64,000 nt of DNA from Allodiplogaster sudhausi (taxonomy: Eukaryota; Nematoda; Chromadorea; Rhabditida; Diplogasteridae): assembly GCA_945643635.1 (NCBI GenBank), contig CALZFC010000252.1:2311001-2375000 (forward strand), written 5' to 3'. The notes under the pieces were generated by a model, which was given only the letters and a program-made list of their open reading frames with translations, was not told the DNA's origin and made no database searches. This document shows positions 1 to 11,656 of the stretch, in pieces. The position numbers and the translations under genes were made by a program. How positions within the stretch are numbered: the first letter of the stretch is position 1; every line of letters starts with the position of its first letter.

Positions 1-19
1 TGTTAGTTAACTTGTTAAA

Positions 20-171
20 GGAGGGCGATCACCGAAAAATTATATGTGATTTGAATTTGCCGCGGCCCGTGACACTCTCACACTCGCGTGCTATTTTCAC
101 GCAGCAGATTTGTGTGGCCTGCGAAATGCACTCGAACGCGCAATAATTATTTTTTGGTGATCGTCCTCTTG
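20..171. repeat. Short inverted-repeat (MITE-like) element
   Basis: Arms of about 22 bp, GGAGGGCGATCACCGAAAAAT near 20-40 and its near-perfect reverse complement near 150-171, face each other across about 110 bp. The spacer is CG-rich, unlike its surroundings. It lies where the next intron of the dehydratase gene should be. No transposase could fit, so it would be a non-autonomous element or a hairpin. I could not define a target-site duplication. Confidence 0.45.
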
Positions 172-244
172 TAAAATACCACGTCACGGATTGCAAGCGT
201 GAGGAAGAGAATAAGTAGTAGGAATGAGTTTGTATTTTGCGCAC

Positions 245-1222
245 CTCGTGTGAAGTCCATCTCCCATGAGAGGATATGGCTTTCCTTCGATGGCAAGAGA
301 AGTGAACTTCGGGATGAGCTTGGACTTGGCCTGACGAGGCCCATACACGTTGTTCATTCGAACCATCACGAAGGGGAGCTTGTATGAATGCTGCAGAGAA
401 AATCATTCAATGGCATCTCAAAGGGAAGAGACTCACGAAGTAAGAGCGGATGATGAGTTCGCATGCAGCTTTGCTTGCGGCGTAGGGATTTGTCGGATTT
501 GGAAGAGTGTCCTCCGTCTTCGGCCGACTTCCCTCTGCCGAGTCCCCGTAGATCTCATCTAATCAGGACTCTTGAAATACTGTAGTAACTGCCATACTTA
601 CCAGTGGAAATGTGCACGAAGCGGCGTACTCCCTTGTATCCTCGGTTAGCGACTGCCTCGAGTAGAATTGTGGTGGAGAGAATGTTCTCCTGGATGGTCC
701 CCACCCTGTCTGCATACGACTCATCCACGTGAGTTATCGCAGCGAAGTGAATTACCGTATCAATCTGAAATTCTATCATTCTTCCCTCTAGTTTCTCTTG
801 CACGCGGTTGTCTGTGTTCAATCTCAATTCGTTACTGACCGAATGAGTAAGGAGAGCATTGATGAGTGTTTTCTCTTCTTCAAGAGGAGCAATCACAAGG
901 GAGTACCGAGGAGATGAGCGGATCTGGTAAATCATCTCAGTTAATTATGGAAGAGTCAAAAGTGAATCGAACCGATTCAAGAACATTCTCGGGAGAGGCT
1001 CCCAATGCCAGTTTGTCATAGTTGACGAATCTACAAGAAGAAATGAACTTGAAATGAAAAGTCAGATCGTTCTAACTTGGCATCGCTCCACTTGTCGAAG
1101 ATGAAATTGATAAAGTTGGAGCCGATGAATCCACAGCCGCCAGTGACAAGGACAGAACGAGGAGAGAAAGAGGAAGAGAGAACATCGGAAGAGGAGTTCG
1201 TAGAGGGAGAAGGCGCACTCAT
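245..1222 (-). CDS. TGDS: dTDP-D-glucose 4,6-dehydratase-like protein (partial)
   Basis: Short-chain dehydrogenase/reductase of the extended, NAD-dependent type, related to the enzyme that makes dTDP-4-keto-6-deoxyglucose. Five exons join in frame: 1222-1077, 1030-973, 923-602, 558-437 and 378-245, with introns of 43-58 bp, all GT-AG. In order the protein shows the Rossmann motif VLVTGGCGFIGS, the segment VIHFAAITHVDES, the active-site STDEIYG, the catalytic YAASK (Tyr-x-x-x-Lys) and NNVYGPRQ. The start at 1222 precedes a low-complexity Ser-rich leader of about 22 residues. The last visible exon ends in phase 2 after GDGLHT, and the expected next segment (NFLYVDDVV-like) is not found, so the C-terminal part lies beyond the left edge. 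Family identity is clear; substrate is inferred. Confidence 0.85.
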
Positions 1223-2025
1223 CTTCCGTCTCTTGTGTCTGCCTTCTCTCCTCTCTCTGCTCTCTCACCCTCAACACTCTATCACCTGGATAAGGATGTC
1301 CACTCGCACACGCAATTCAACGAGAAAGCAAGTCAAGGTCGCCTCCGGCTGAGAGAAAGGGGCTGGTTAAGAAAACCAAGAGAGGGGTTGAGCTAACGGG
1401 AGTGAATTGATGCTAGAGACGAACGGAGAAATGAAGACTTGTTAATCATTATTGCACGAATTCAAAAAAGTGTTATCGTATGCTGAGAAATGATAAATGG
1501 TTTGTACGGGGCCCTTGTCTATCTGATTGTGTGAGAGGAGAGAAGAGAGATCCCACCACGCACGGAAGAGCCGGAGGAGAAAGAAAAGCTAGTGAGAGAA
1601 GCCACGCTCTCTCTGCACTTTCCAACGGCAGAAACAGGATGGAAGGAAGACAGAAAAACTTGCGCAATCTCGCCCTGCGGCAATGGAGGAAAGAGGGATT
1701 AGAGCTGCCATTCTTAACACAAAAGCATGGACAATGACTTTCTGCTGCCCCGTACCCTTCCACCCTCCTCTTTGATCAACTCCGTTGACATGTCCTCCGC
1801 CCTCTCAATGTCTCTCTCATCCCTCCCAAGTCTCCTTCTCTCCCCTCTTTCTCTCTCTCTCATCGAAGTATTTCCCTCTCTCCTAATTTCTTTGTCTCTC
1901 TCTCATCCCTCTTAAGTCTCTTCCTCTCTCCTCTTTCTTTGTCACCCTCTAATTCTTCCTATGTCTCTCCCACAATCCACTCTCTTCAGTCTCTCTCCCT
2001 CTACCACTTCACCTCAATCTCTCTC

Positions 2026-2074
<49 letters not shown>

Positions 2075-2555
2075 CTCTCTCTCCATATGCTTTCAACTGC
2101 CTCGCAACTTCGCTGGTGTCTCACTCACTTTTGTTCATCTCGCTCTCCCTCTCCCTCATCCGGGTCAGTCCTTTCAAGTGTCTGTCCAGAGTCTTCTTCG
2201 TCGTCTCTGTTCTGTTCTTCCCAATCTACGTCATAACTCAAAACTGTAGAGCCGTGAAATCCGCCTGCGCAAGTTTTGGATAGAGGGCAAGACAGAAATG
2301 CAGATATTTCACACATTTTTATTGTCAGCAGGACTCATTGTCAGCAGGATTTTCATTAAAAACAATTAGTCACATATTAAAAATACAAAAAAAATGTAAA
2401 TAAATATTAAATAAATATGTATGTAAGAAAGCCAACAACATTTGTGTTAACACCAGAAAGGGCCGAAAGAGAATGAACTCTATGATTTCGCCTGCCTACA
2501 ACTTCAACCTTAGCAGGTGAGCAAATTGTAGCAGAAGTCATGTATGAAATATGTA
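1223..2555. other. Intergenic, pyrimidine-rich; (CT)n tract
   Basis: I see no supportable gene. The stretch 1740-2090 is dominated by CT/CTT runs with a pure (CT)n block near 2028-2072, which produces spurious Ser/Leu-rich frames. A short direct repeat CATTGTCAGCAGGA occurs twice near 2322-2350. The 5' regulatory region of the dehydratase gene should lie at the left of this interval. Confidence 0.5.
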
Positions 2556-3349
2556 CAATAGCGTGCAATAAAAGTGCATATTTTGGTTTTTCTTGCATAT
2601 TTTCCTTCAAAGTTGATGAAAGTTAATGAAATTTTCAGGGTTGCTTCTTTATATAGGAACGTTACTTATAGTTTATTATTGGTTTCATTGATCCACTAGT
2701 GAGCGATAAAAAATCAATAACTCAAAATCACTCGGATTACACATTTAGGCGTGCTGAACAAAATAATTTATTTCTTTGATATTCGAGTAGATTTTACTGG
2801 TATTTTATTTTATTTGAATTACAGAACATCCCTGCGATAACGTTAAGGCCTAATTTTGATTCAATATCATGTTCTTAAATGGTTGCTTCTCTCAGTCCGA
2901 GATTCATTCACTCGGCTTGAGATGCGGAAGGTTCAGCAGGACAAAATCGATCATTTACCACTATATCTATAGAAAGAATGAGTTTTATATATTCACAGAA
3001 AATCGTTGAACTTATTCAGATGGCTAATTGAGCTGTGTAAATTATATGCTAACTTTATGAGAACGTTTTGGAGGGATGTTCTGTAATTCAAATAAAATAA
3101 AATACCAGTAAAAACTACCCGAATATCAAAGAAATAAATTATTTTGTTCAGTACGCCTAAATGTGTAATCCGGGTGATTTTGAGTTATTGATTTTTTATT
3201 GCTCACTAGTGGATCAATGAAACCAATAATAAACTATAAGTAACGTTCCTATATAAAGAAGCAACCCTGAAAGTTTCATTAACTTTCATCAACTTTGAAG
3301 GAAAATATGCAAGAAAAACCAAAATATGCACTTTTATAGCACGCTACTG
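2556..3349. mobile_element. 794-bp foldback element with Tc1/mariner-like ends
   Basis: Two inverted arms of about 275 bp (2556-2832 and 3073-3349) are close to 95% reverse-complementary by eye. They flank a central loop of about 240 bp (2833-3072). The outer ends read CARTAGCGTGC and are bordered on both sides by TA, the target duplicated by Tc1/mariner elements, whose ends also commonly begin CAGT. No transposase frame is visible in the loop, so this is a non-autonomous, MITE-like or foldback derivative. High arm identity suggests a recent insertion or gene conversion between arms. Confidence 0.8.
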
Positions 3350-3410
3350 TATGTTAAAAGTGATAAAGTAATAGAGAAGGGCGTTCTCTTGTGATCTGCA
3401 GATGATTTGG

Positions 3411-4460
3411 TTAGCATTTGAAGAGATGTCGAAGGGCAGAATCAACGTGGAAGAGAGGGCCGTGGCCAGGCACTATGACGTCACTCTTGCAGAGCAGACT
3501 GCGACGGGACTGCGTCTGAGAACGCTCGTCCGCAGACAGAGGAGCCCATTCTCTGAGATGAGATAGAGAGAAAGAGAGACAGAGAGAGAATGAGAGAGAC
3601 AAAAAGAGAGAGAATGAGAGAAACAGAGAGAAAGACGTTTTGTGATTACCTTGGATTCTCAATATCTTCCCTGCGCAGGAACACATCGCCAACAATGGCA
3701 ACGTTGCCAAGAACTGCTTCGTCTTTGACGATGACAGCGATGTCTTCTGAAGTATGGCCTGGCGCCCTCTCCAGGAAGACGGAGCGAGTCAGCTGCGCTT
3801 GCTCCGACCAAAACAGTTATGCTTGTACTATAGTTTCTTTTTAAATTAATTCTATAAGAACATTCCTTGCTTTCAAAAAAACAATTTAGAATGGAAAAAA
3901 CTGACATCAAATAGTGATGAAAGGTTGAAGACAGTTCGTTCGTGGACGAACCAACTATGGAAATGAAGAGCATCAGGGAATTCCTGAAGGTTCCCGGCAT
4001 GGTCAGCGTGTCCATGCGTGGTCACGACGATGTTCACTGCCGGAGGAGGAACTCCCGCCTCTTCCAATCCTGGAGAGTAACTCCGTTCTTATCAAAAGAT
4101 ATGAATGAAGAGACGGACTACGAATGATGTCAGTCCTTGCATTGATGTCAGTGGCGAGTCCGGTGTCCACGAGGATGTTCTTGCCGTCGTCTTGAACGAG
4201 AGTGATGGTGGCGACGAGGGAATATTGACGGGAAGCCACTCCGGCTGCTGAGCCCTGCACTCAATCTATTCCAGTGGAAGAGAACAGACTTCCACTTACA
4301 TTTCTGATGACTGTGACTCTTGGAGCGAGGGGCTTTGTCGGCTTTCGTCTTCTCCTTTCTTTGATCTTCTTCAGCAAAGTCGCCAGTTGCTCGCTCAACT
4401 CTCGTACTTTCCTCTCCCAGTCCTCTTCTCCGCCCCCAGATTCCTCACTCTTACTTTCTT
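3411..4460 (-). CDS. Metallo-beta-lactamase domain protein, MBLAC1/SWIP-10 type
   Basis: Metal-dependent hydrolase of the MBL fold. The zinc ligands are readable: HGHADHAGN (the HxHxDH motif), APGHTSED (third ligand His), GDVF (bridging Asp) and PGHGPLF (last His), preceded by the fold motif NILVDTGLA. Exons include 4460-4300, 4254-4122, about 4069-3930, about 3790-3650 and 3551-3411, joined by GT-AG introns. The junction between the HGHADH exon and the APGHT exon is unresolved. Known relatives are MBLAC1 (reported as a histone pre-mRNA nuclease) and nematode SWIP-10. The first listed exon encodes a charged predicted coiled coil ending in an Arg/Lys-rich segment, longer than in MBLAC1. It may continue from the exons upstream at 4570-5886. 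Confidence 0.8.
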
Positions 4461-4569
4461 CTATAATGTCATGTACTATGTAGATATATGTAGATACATA
4501 AATCATGTCAATTTAAAAGGTGTGGATTTCGTGACCAGTAAAAGTAAAAATTGTCTTGAAGAAGCAGTA

Positions 4570-5886
4570 AAAACCGTTATGATGCTGAATAGCGAAAGGA
4601 GGAGGAAAAGCAGAAGAGGAAGTGGGCATCATTTGCTCTTCGGCCATCGACTCTCCCTCTTCCGGATTCATTAGTTTCCATTCCAAGTGCGAACCCTCAG
4701 CTGCAATTCTTCTCTCTTTCACGCATTCTTCATCCGTCAAGAAACAAAAGTTTGATTCACTTCAAACACGGACTTTTGGGAATGGATTTTGGAGACGATG
4801 TGAGAAGATGTGTTTCATGAGATTTGGCTGGAGGAGCGGCTTTTGCCATTTCTTTAATATCGGCAGCATTTTCGCTCTTCCTTCGGTCGATCAATATCTG
4901 AAAACGCGCTTGAAGTCAAAAACATTCAAAGAACTCAAAAATAACCCACAAACTTTACACAATCTACCCTAGCGTTGTAAAGAAAAAAGAAAATAAAGAA
5001 GTGATTCAGATGGAAATATGAATGAAAATAACCTGAAACAAATCAGCAAGTTGCTTCAATTCTGCATCGCGAGAAGAAGAAGCGGTTGAAGTGGAAGAAG
5101 AAGGAGGGAGAGGTGTTGTCATTGCCACTGGACGAATTCGCTTTCTGGAGGGATCCGGAAGAGGAGAGTTAGAAGGAGGGAAGGATGGAGAAGGTGTAGG
5201 GAGGGAAGGAGGCAGCAGAACCCCTCCAGGGGAGAGGAACCGAGAAGCGTCCTGTACGAATTGCATTCCCTGTGTATTTACATTTATTCAGAAGGTGGAC
5301 AACCTGTGGAATGATATTTATGAAATCCTGCCCTGAATTCGGGGAGAAGTGATGATCTTGTGCCATTCTAGAAGAAGGTGGCGAGGGAGAGGGGAATGAG
5401 CCCAGGAAGAAATCATCTTCTCTGCAGGAGGAATTGAAAGGTCAGAACAAGAGAAAGTGAAAGAGGAGAAAGTGACCGATTTCCCTTGGCAAGCAGATCG
5501 GAAAGGGGTTCTCGAGACACAATTCCACGTCCTTTTCCCCGTACAAAATCCCTGAGAAGGCGCACTTCCCAGTCTTCCAACTCCGCTTCCAACTCATCGA
5601 AATCTTAGCACATTCTTTCATTTCTCATTCTTAATTATTCAATAGAAGAATAAATCTCAATCTGAGGGCACAAATGTTTAACTGACGGAATCTTCGGGCA
5701 AGCGAATGGGAATAAGGGCATGTAATATCTGGTAGCAGTGAAAGTAGAATGGCAGAGTAGAATGCCAGAGGCATCGGCCATCAAAGTTACCGATTCCACA
5801 CAATCTAATCTTTCCGCCAGTCGGTCATGGATCGAATCTCCGATTCGCAAATTGTTGATTCTGGAGACGCAGACAGCAGAAGTGGC
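4570..5886 (-). CDS. Unidentified exons, possibly the 5' part of the MBL gene
   Basis: Several minus-strand segments connect by plausible splice sites. An exon ending at 5886 runs into LRIGDSIHDRLAERLDC. Another, around 5606-5470, carries FDELEAELEDWEVRLL and then GIVSREPLSDLLAKG. It splices to EDDFFLGSF, then to a Pro/Ser-rich exon (about 5266-5035), then to ILIDRRKSENAADIKEMAK and to ERRIAAEGSHLEWKL. Phases fit across most junctions, one of them needing an intron of only 34 bp. I do not recognise the family. It could be an independent gene or a long N-terminal extension of the metallo-beta-lactamase gene immediately downstream on the same strand, since some SWIP-10-type proteins have long N-termini. 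The start codon was not found. Confidence 0.4.
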
Positions 5887-5949
5887 CTGGTGGGATCTGC
5901 TGGGATGAGTGGACAGTGGAAGGCGATGGAAGTTTTAGGAGAAAGCAGT

Positions 5950-6250
5950 GAAAGGGAGAAGGCTAGATTATAATGCAGGAAAGAGTGAGAATAAGCGAGA
6001 GAGAAAGAGAAAGCAAGATAGAGAAATAGAGAGAGAGAGAGAGAAAAAAAGAGAGATTAAGAGAGAGGGAGGGAGGGAGAGGGAGAGAAAGTGTCAGAGT
6101 GGAGGCGAGAGGTACTCCAAGTCGACCCAAATGCCTCCACTTCGCTCTACCGGCATAATTGGTGCTCATTCATGAGTTGAGAGACTTAGAAATGCGAGAC
6201 GAGTCCTGACAAATTCATCTCCAAGACAGGACAACCATAATAAGAAGCAC

Positions 6251-6284
<34 letters not shown>

Positions 6285-6447
6285 TTCCTGTCTGTGTTTG
6301 TTTTGTCCTTGAAAGGAAGCATAATCCCGCTTTTTTTTATTCTCATTGCCATTGTAAAAAAAACAATGTATGGACCAACACATGTCATTAATAATTATAG
6401 GACTAGATATTTCAAAGCTAAAAAATAAATGCCTATAAGAAAGAGAA
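5950..6447. repeat. (GA)n-rich intergenic interval
   Basis: Purine-rich simple sequence at about 5990-6095 and a (CT)n block at 6247-6285 separate the unidentified exons from the end of the methyltransferase gene. I see no coding sequence; it should hold the 3' UTR of the methyltransferase, which is transcribed leftwards. Confidence 0.5.
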
Positions 6448-8311
6448 TTAGCTGTTGTATGCAGTGACCGGGCGAGTGAGTTGAGTGAGGAGACGATGGT
6501 CGAATTCTTCCAGATTCCTCTCGAATCTCGGACGATGGAACATCCACAACCATTCCTTTCGATTTGTGCAAAGAAGCATCTGCAGAAGAAGGAAGGAGAG
6601 TGGATGTTGAAGGGAAAGAAAGAAACCCGTCGATCCATTTGGTAGCGGAGATTGAAGCAACTTCGGAAGATTTTGCTGTAAGTGTCTAAAATGTGGGTGT
6701 CGTGAGAAGGGCTGCTGTAAGAAGAGAAGAGATTCACAGAGAGAACCCCTGCAATCTACTGTTGAAATGCAGTAGCATAAAACTAATGAAATAAGGCTAT
6801 CACTCGCAGTCGTTCTGACCCTTTTCTCCAACGACTGCTTTGAGAAGTAGAATGATCTCATCTTTCAGAAAATCCTCAGCCGGACAAAGTACAACTCCTT
6901 TGACTTTGTTGACACAAGCGTCAAGAATTACCGAGTCGTATGTGTCCCCTTAAGGATTGATTTCTGAGTTGAATTCAATTTCCTTGTTGTAGTGTGAAAT
7001 GACACCTCTGGCAACTGCTTCCCTCAAGAACTTCGTTCCGTCATGCAGAACAACGCGCACTTTTGGGTGAGAGGTGTTCAAGACGAAAAATCGTTCCGCT
7101 ATATTCAGAATTTCCTCTTCCAGTTCCACAGCCGTGATGTTAAACTAAATTCAAGGCTATTTTAGTACAAAGAAGGCGGTGCTAGGCTGATGGTAGGCTA
7201 ATAGTATGCGGCTCTTGGCAGATGATTGGCGGAACAAGGATGATAACAGGCGAGACATTGAGAGGGAAGAGCGATAAGAAGCTGGTGGTAACTCCTCCGC
7301 CCACTCCGATCTGAAGGACGCGCTGCTCCCTCTGTTCGTCCCTCCACGTCAGAGACTCAATTATCATCAACCCTCCGGCTATATTCATTTACAACATAGA
7401 AAGAGAGAGAGTGTGTCAAGGCAAAATGTCTTTCTATCAATTCTGACCTCCAGCATGAATCCGGCAGCAATCTGCAGTGCATTGTAAGTGGAGACAAGGA
7501 CACGATGATTGACGCGCCAGCGAAGGGGTGACTCCACGTACCACGGAGTTACTTCTGTAGAAGCCAGTAGGAGAAAGATAGAAGAGTTACAGAGTATAAG
7601 AGTAAAGAAGAGAGAAGGAGAAAGGAAGAGAGAGAGAAAGGGCGAGAGAGATAAAGCTAGAAGGTAGATCATTGCGTATGTACTTTGGGGAACTACAAGT
7701 TCAGCGATAGAGAGAGCGTATAGAGGACGTTCTTCCATGACTAGCTGACGAGTTACATAGGATCTGCAAATTACATAATATTAAACGATTGGGAAGCAAC
7801 GAGAGATAGACGGAAAAAGAAAGAGGAAGAGAACAAAAGAAACGAGAGGGGAGAGAGAAATAAGGATTGATAGATATGTACCTTTTTTCGTTGTTGAAGC
7901 TGTAGGACTGTAGCACCCGGAAGCATTCAGAGGAAGAAAGACAGAATTTATGAAGGAGTTGCGGTGAAGATTTTACTAATTTTTGCTTTAAATCATCTTC
8001 GTCTAATGCGGTAATATTGAAGGTGAGTTGTCTGCATAAATTGTGAACTCTTAACTACATATGAAACAATCCGGGTCTTCTGAAACTTACTTAATTTCGT
8101 TCTCGTCCAGAGGGAGATCGTGCAATTCCGTGATTCGCCATCCAGAAGGAGGGTCATTCGCTGTCCACCAAACATAAAGAAATGCCTCAAATGGGAAGAA
8201 ATGTATCGTTTTCAGCCGAATCGCTCCAAAGCTAACAGAGAGAACGCCGAGAATCGCAGGGATGAAATTAAGTCGTCGGAAGAGAAGAGAAGAGAAGGTT
8301 TGAGAAGGCAT
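6448..8311 (-). CDS. METTL13-type methyltransferase, spermidine-synthase fold
   Basis: SAM-dependent methyltransferase resembling the C-terminal domain of METTL13. Motif I reads VLQIGVGGG; then come NITAVELEEEILNIA, a helix with VRVVLHDGTKFL, and YDSVILDACVNK. The C-terminal end includes RSCFNLRYQ and DHRLLTQLTRP before a stop at 6448. About nine exons were traced with GT-AG introns. One junction, between GFMLE (near 7450) and GGLMII (near 7375), does not fit a simple phase and needs transcript data. The chosen start (8311) gives a predicted membrane segment, FIPAILGVLSVSFGAIRL, near the N-terminus; an in-frame ATG at 8359 is the alternative. METTL13 normally has a second, N-terminal methyltransferase domain, which is absent here. 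Substrate unknown. Confidence 0.7.
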
Positions 8312-8359
8312 TTGAGATGACTGCGGGAGTGGAGGACACAGTTGAAGACACTTTCTCAT

Positions 8360-9192
8360 CCTTTCTTTTCTCCCCTCAAGGCTCTTTGCCTCGGCAACCC
8401 AACTCTTCAGAGAAGTTGCGAGGGACAGCCAGAGAGACAGCTTTCATAATTCTGTATCGCACTTTCCAATTTTCCTTTACATTTCTAATATTCTTCCAAG
8501 AATCCTTTACTCTCCGTGTCTTTCTATACATAAATACTGTTGTACTTGTCATTTCCCAACTGTCTCTGCACTGTACATCTATCTGATTAAAAACGACAAA
8601 ATGTTTATCCGAGTGACGTCTGAGAGGTCGATTGTATGCGAGAAGAGATGGTTGGAATCGAGACGACAACCAACATTCATAGCTTTATCCGACGGAGGGA
8701 GAGGAAGGCGGACCCCCCTCTTTCACGGGTTCACAGGAGGTGGAAGAGCCCGTTTCATGACGAGAGAGTGTGACTTTGAAGAGAGACAAGAGAAGAAGAG
8801 AAGACAGAGAGGAGAGAGACAGTGAGAGGAAGGGAGGGGAAATGCGACTTCTGTCGCTACTCTCATTCACTCATACAGAACTTCATTTTGCAAAGCGCAC
8901 CACGCACTCTCACTCCACGCACTCACCACAACAACACTTTTCATTCCAAACACGACAATCTTGTGACTAGCCAATTATAGTCTACAGCCATATGCAATAG
9001 ACAAGAAGCATGAAAAAGAGTATTAACAAAATTAAACATAAATAATAAAAGAATATATGTATAATATATTATCGATCTCTGAAAACATGTCATCGGAATG
9101 TGGAGAACACACAATACTAGGAGTAGGAAGGAGAAACATTACCGTACTCAAGTAAAAATGCACACGACAGAGTAAGAATGGAATGCAGAAGA

Positions 9193-9236
<44 letters not shown>

Positions 9237-9717
9237 CAGAAGATACTCTTGGATGCTCTCTTTCATTGCACGTCTCTCGAGGTGAGAGGAGAGGGCCAGA
9301 GACTGGCAGAGAGAGAGAGAGAGAGAAGATCTTCTCCTTTCGTAGAGAGCCAGACAAGGCCTCTCCCCTCCCCTTCACTCGTATCGCCTGGAACACGCGC
9401 TCACAAATATACAGTGTTCAGTAGGAATAAAGAATACAGCAGAGAAATAAAGTATGAGTGGAAGAGAAGTGCGTGGGTGCAAGTTGTAATGGAGTGAATG
9501 AGTTGGTGGGGGAGATTACGGAGGCTGGGGGGGGGTGAGAGGACTGGGAATGATAGGCGAGTGGCTTTCTGTTCTTTCAAGTTTCGCTGCTGCTTGCCTT
9601 GCTGTTGGCGGCAGATCTTTCTTGTGCTTTCACTCATGGTTCCTAAATTGTGCACTATAAATATGAAGTGTGAATCTATATGTAAAAAGGAAGAAAGAAG
9701 AAGAGTCATTGCCTTCT
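8360..9717. other. Intergenic region with (GA)n tract
   Basis: No gene recognised. A (GA)n run lies at about 9195-9232 and a second near 9308-9328. The AT-rich stretch 9000-9080 includes AATAAA-like words on both strands and is a reasonable place for the 3' end of the minus-strand gene to its right. The left part should contain the methyltransferase promoter. Confidence 0.45.
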
Positions 9718-9887
9718 TCACGGCTGCTGGTTGGCCGCAGCAGCAAAGTTCGGATTGTGCACTTCGAGGTCGCCGGTGGGGGCGAGTCCCGGGCACTCGT
9801 ACACTGAGAAGTTATTCTCGTCATCCACGTCTTCGCCCTCTTCGTCCGTCTCACCGGCCATTCCTGCCATGGATAAAGATGTCGATG

Positions 9888-9920
<33 letters not shown>

Positions 9921-9923
9921 TTT

Positions 9924-9992
<69 letters not shown>

Positions 9993-11621
9993 CCCTCTTT
10001 CCCTTTCTGAAGAAAGAAAGGAAATACCAACCGGCGTTGGCTTCTCCACAGATGATCTTCTGCTTGGCATTCTGATAGTGATGGAGCTGTGCCTTGTATG
10101 CCAGAGTCTCGTCTCCCTTCTCTGAGTTCCTCTTCAGCTTCCGAGGGCCCGTCCCCGCGTACGGAGCGTATTCCTGGTCGTCCGGCTCCTCTTGGCGACG
10201 ACTGCACGGAAAGAGAGTGAGAGAGAGACATGGAAAGCGAATGTAACAATAAAGAGAGAGAGAGAGACAGAGACAGAGAGAGGGAGAGAGAGAGAGAGAG
10301 AGGGAGTGGTTGAACATAGACAAAAAGAAAAAACCAATATGGAGAAAAAGGAAGAAGAAGGTCAGAGAATGAGAAGGAAGAAAGAGATTCGAGAGAACCC
10401 GCTGCAGAACGGCAGAAAACAGAACAAAACGGCGGGGCAAACGAATTTATAAGAGTGCAGTCGTAATAGAACAGGAAAGAACTCTGCTGTCGCTGGAGGA
10501 ATTGGCTCCAGGGCTTCTTCGTGCCATTTCGTTACCAGAAACGACTTCAATGAACACATATCAAGAGCCCACGAGCTGTAGAATGAGACGGAAAGACGGA
10601 GCGGAAGAGAACGGCAGAGAGTTAGAGAATAAGGGAGAGAGAGAGAGGGAGCAAGACAGGGAAGATGTGAGAGAGACAGGGGAGAGAGAGGGAGAGAGAG
10701 AGCAAGATAGGAAGAAGAGGAGAGAGAGAGAGAGAAAGTAATAGAGGGTAATGAAAACGAGAAAGACGAAATGGGAAGAAAATGAGAAAGAGTGCCACAG
10801 TTCATAGAACAATTAGAGTAAGATGGTGTGTAAAGATAGAGAGAGCTGAGCTGACCGCCAATAGAGGAATCCGCCCGTGGCTCCTCCAACTAAACCGACG
10901 ATCATGACAGTCCCGACAGCTGCAGGGAATATCACTATGTATTGTACATACATAGTACATACATATATCAAAGACACGTTTTCAATCTTGTTACCTTTTT
11001 TAGTTAAAAAGGGAGTATAAAGGTTCTTCAATGCCACATTTTAAGGGAAAGCTAGAATAGAAATCAATTAGAGTGTACGCTAATGCAGTATCAGAATTGG
11101 GAAATCAGCGAGAAAGATTATAAAAGTTTAAAAAGATGAATTACCGAGGAAGAGAAGATTTCCATCATTGCGGATTCTCTCGACGCGAACCTGAGAAAAA
11201 GTATCTGATTTGGAAGTTGAAAGAGTCTCTTCTCTCTTCCCTCTCTCCCCGCTCTTCCTCTTCTCTCTTCCCTCCCTCATCTTCCTCTTCTCTCTTCCCT
11301 CCCTCCTCTTCCTCTTCTCTCTTCTCTCTTCTCTCCATCAACTTCCTCTTCTCTCCTCCCTCCCTCATCTTCCTCTTCTCTCTTCCCTCCTTTAACTTGC
11401 CTGCTGCATCTTTCTCTTCTCTAGATTTGGAATACTCTTCGTCAGCGCTGGATTCACAAAGGAGACGAATTCACTCTCGCCCTTTTTGTGTAGTTGAGGG
11501 GGCGGGGCTTCTTCGTGTGCTGGGGCAACGCCCATCATCTCAGTATCGACTGTAACCACACACGTACATACGTGAAAGAATGAAGACAAGGAAGATTGAC
11601 AGCTAGGAATGAGAGAGAAAC

Positions 11622-11656
<35 letters not shown>

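Noticed and set aside
960..985. GGTTCGATTC on the minus strand, resembling a tRNA T-loop
   Set aside because: It coincides with a splice donor in the dehydratase gene, and no matching acceptor or anticodon stem is present.
9718..10440. 240-codon minus-strand frame with Arg/Glu repeats before the NPDC1 tail
   Set aside because: The repeat part is an intron: good donor and acceptor sites flank it and join the conserved exons in phase.
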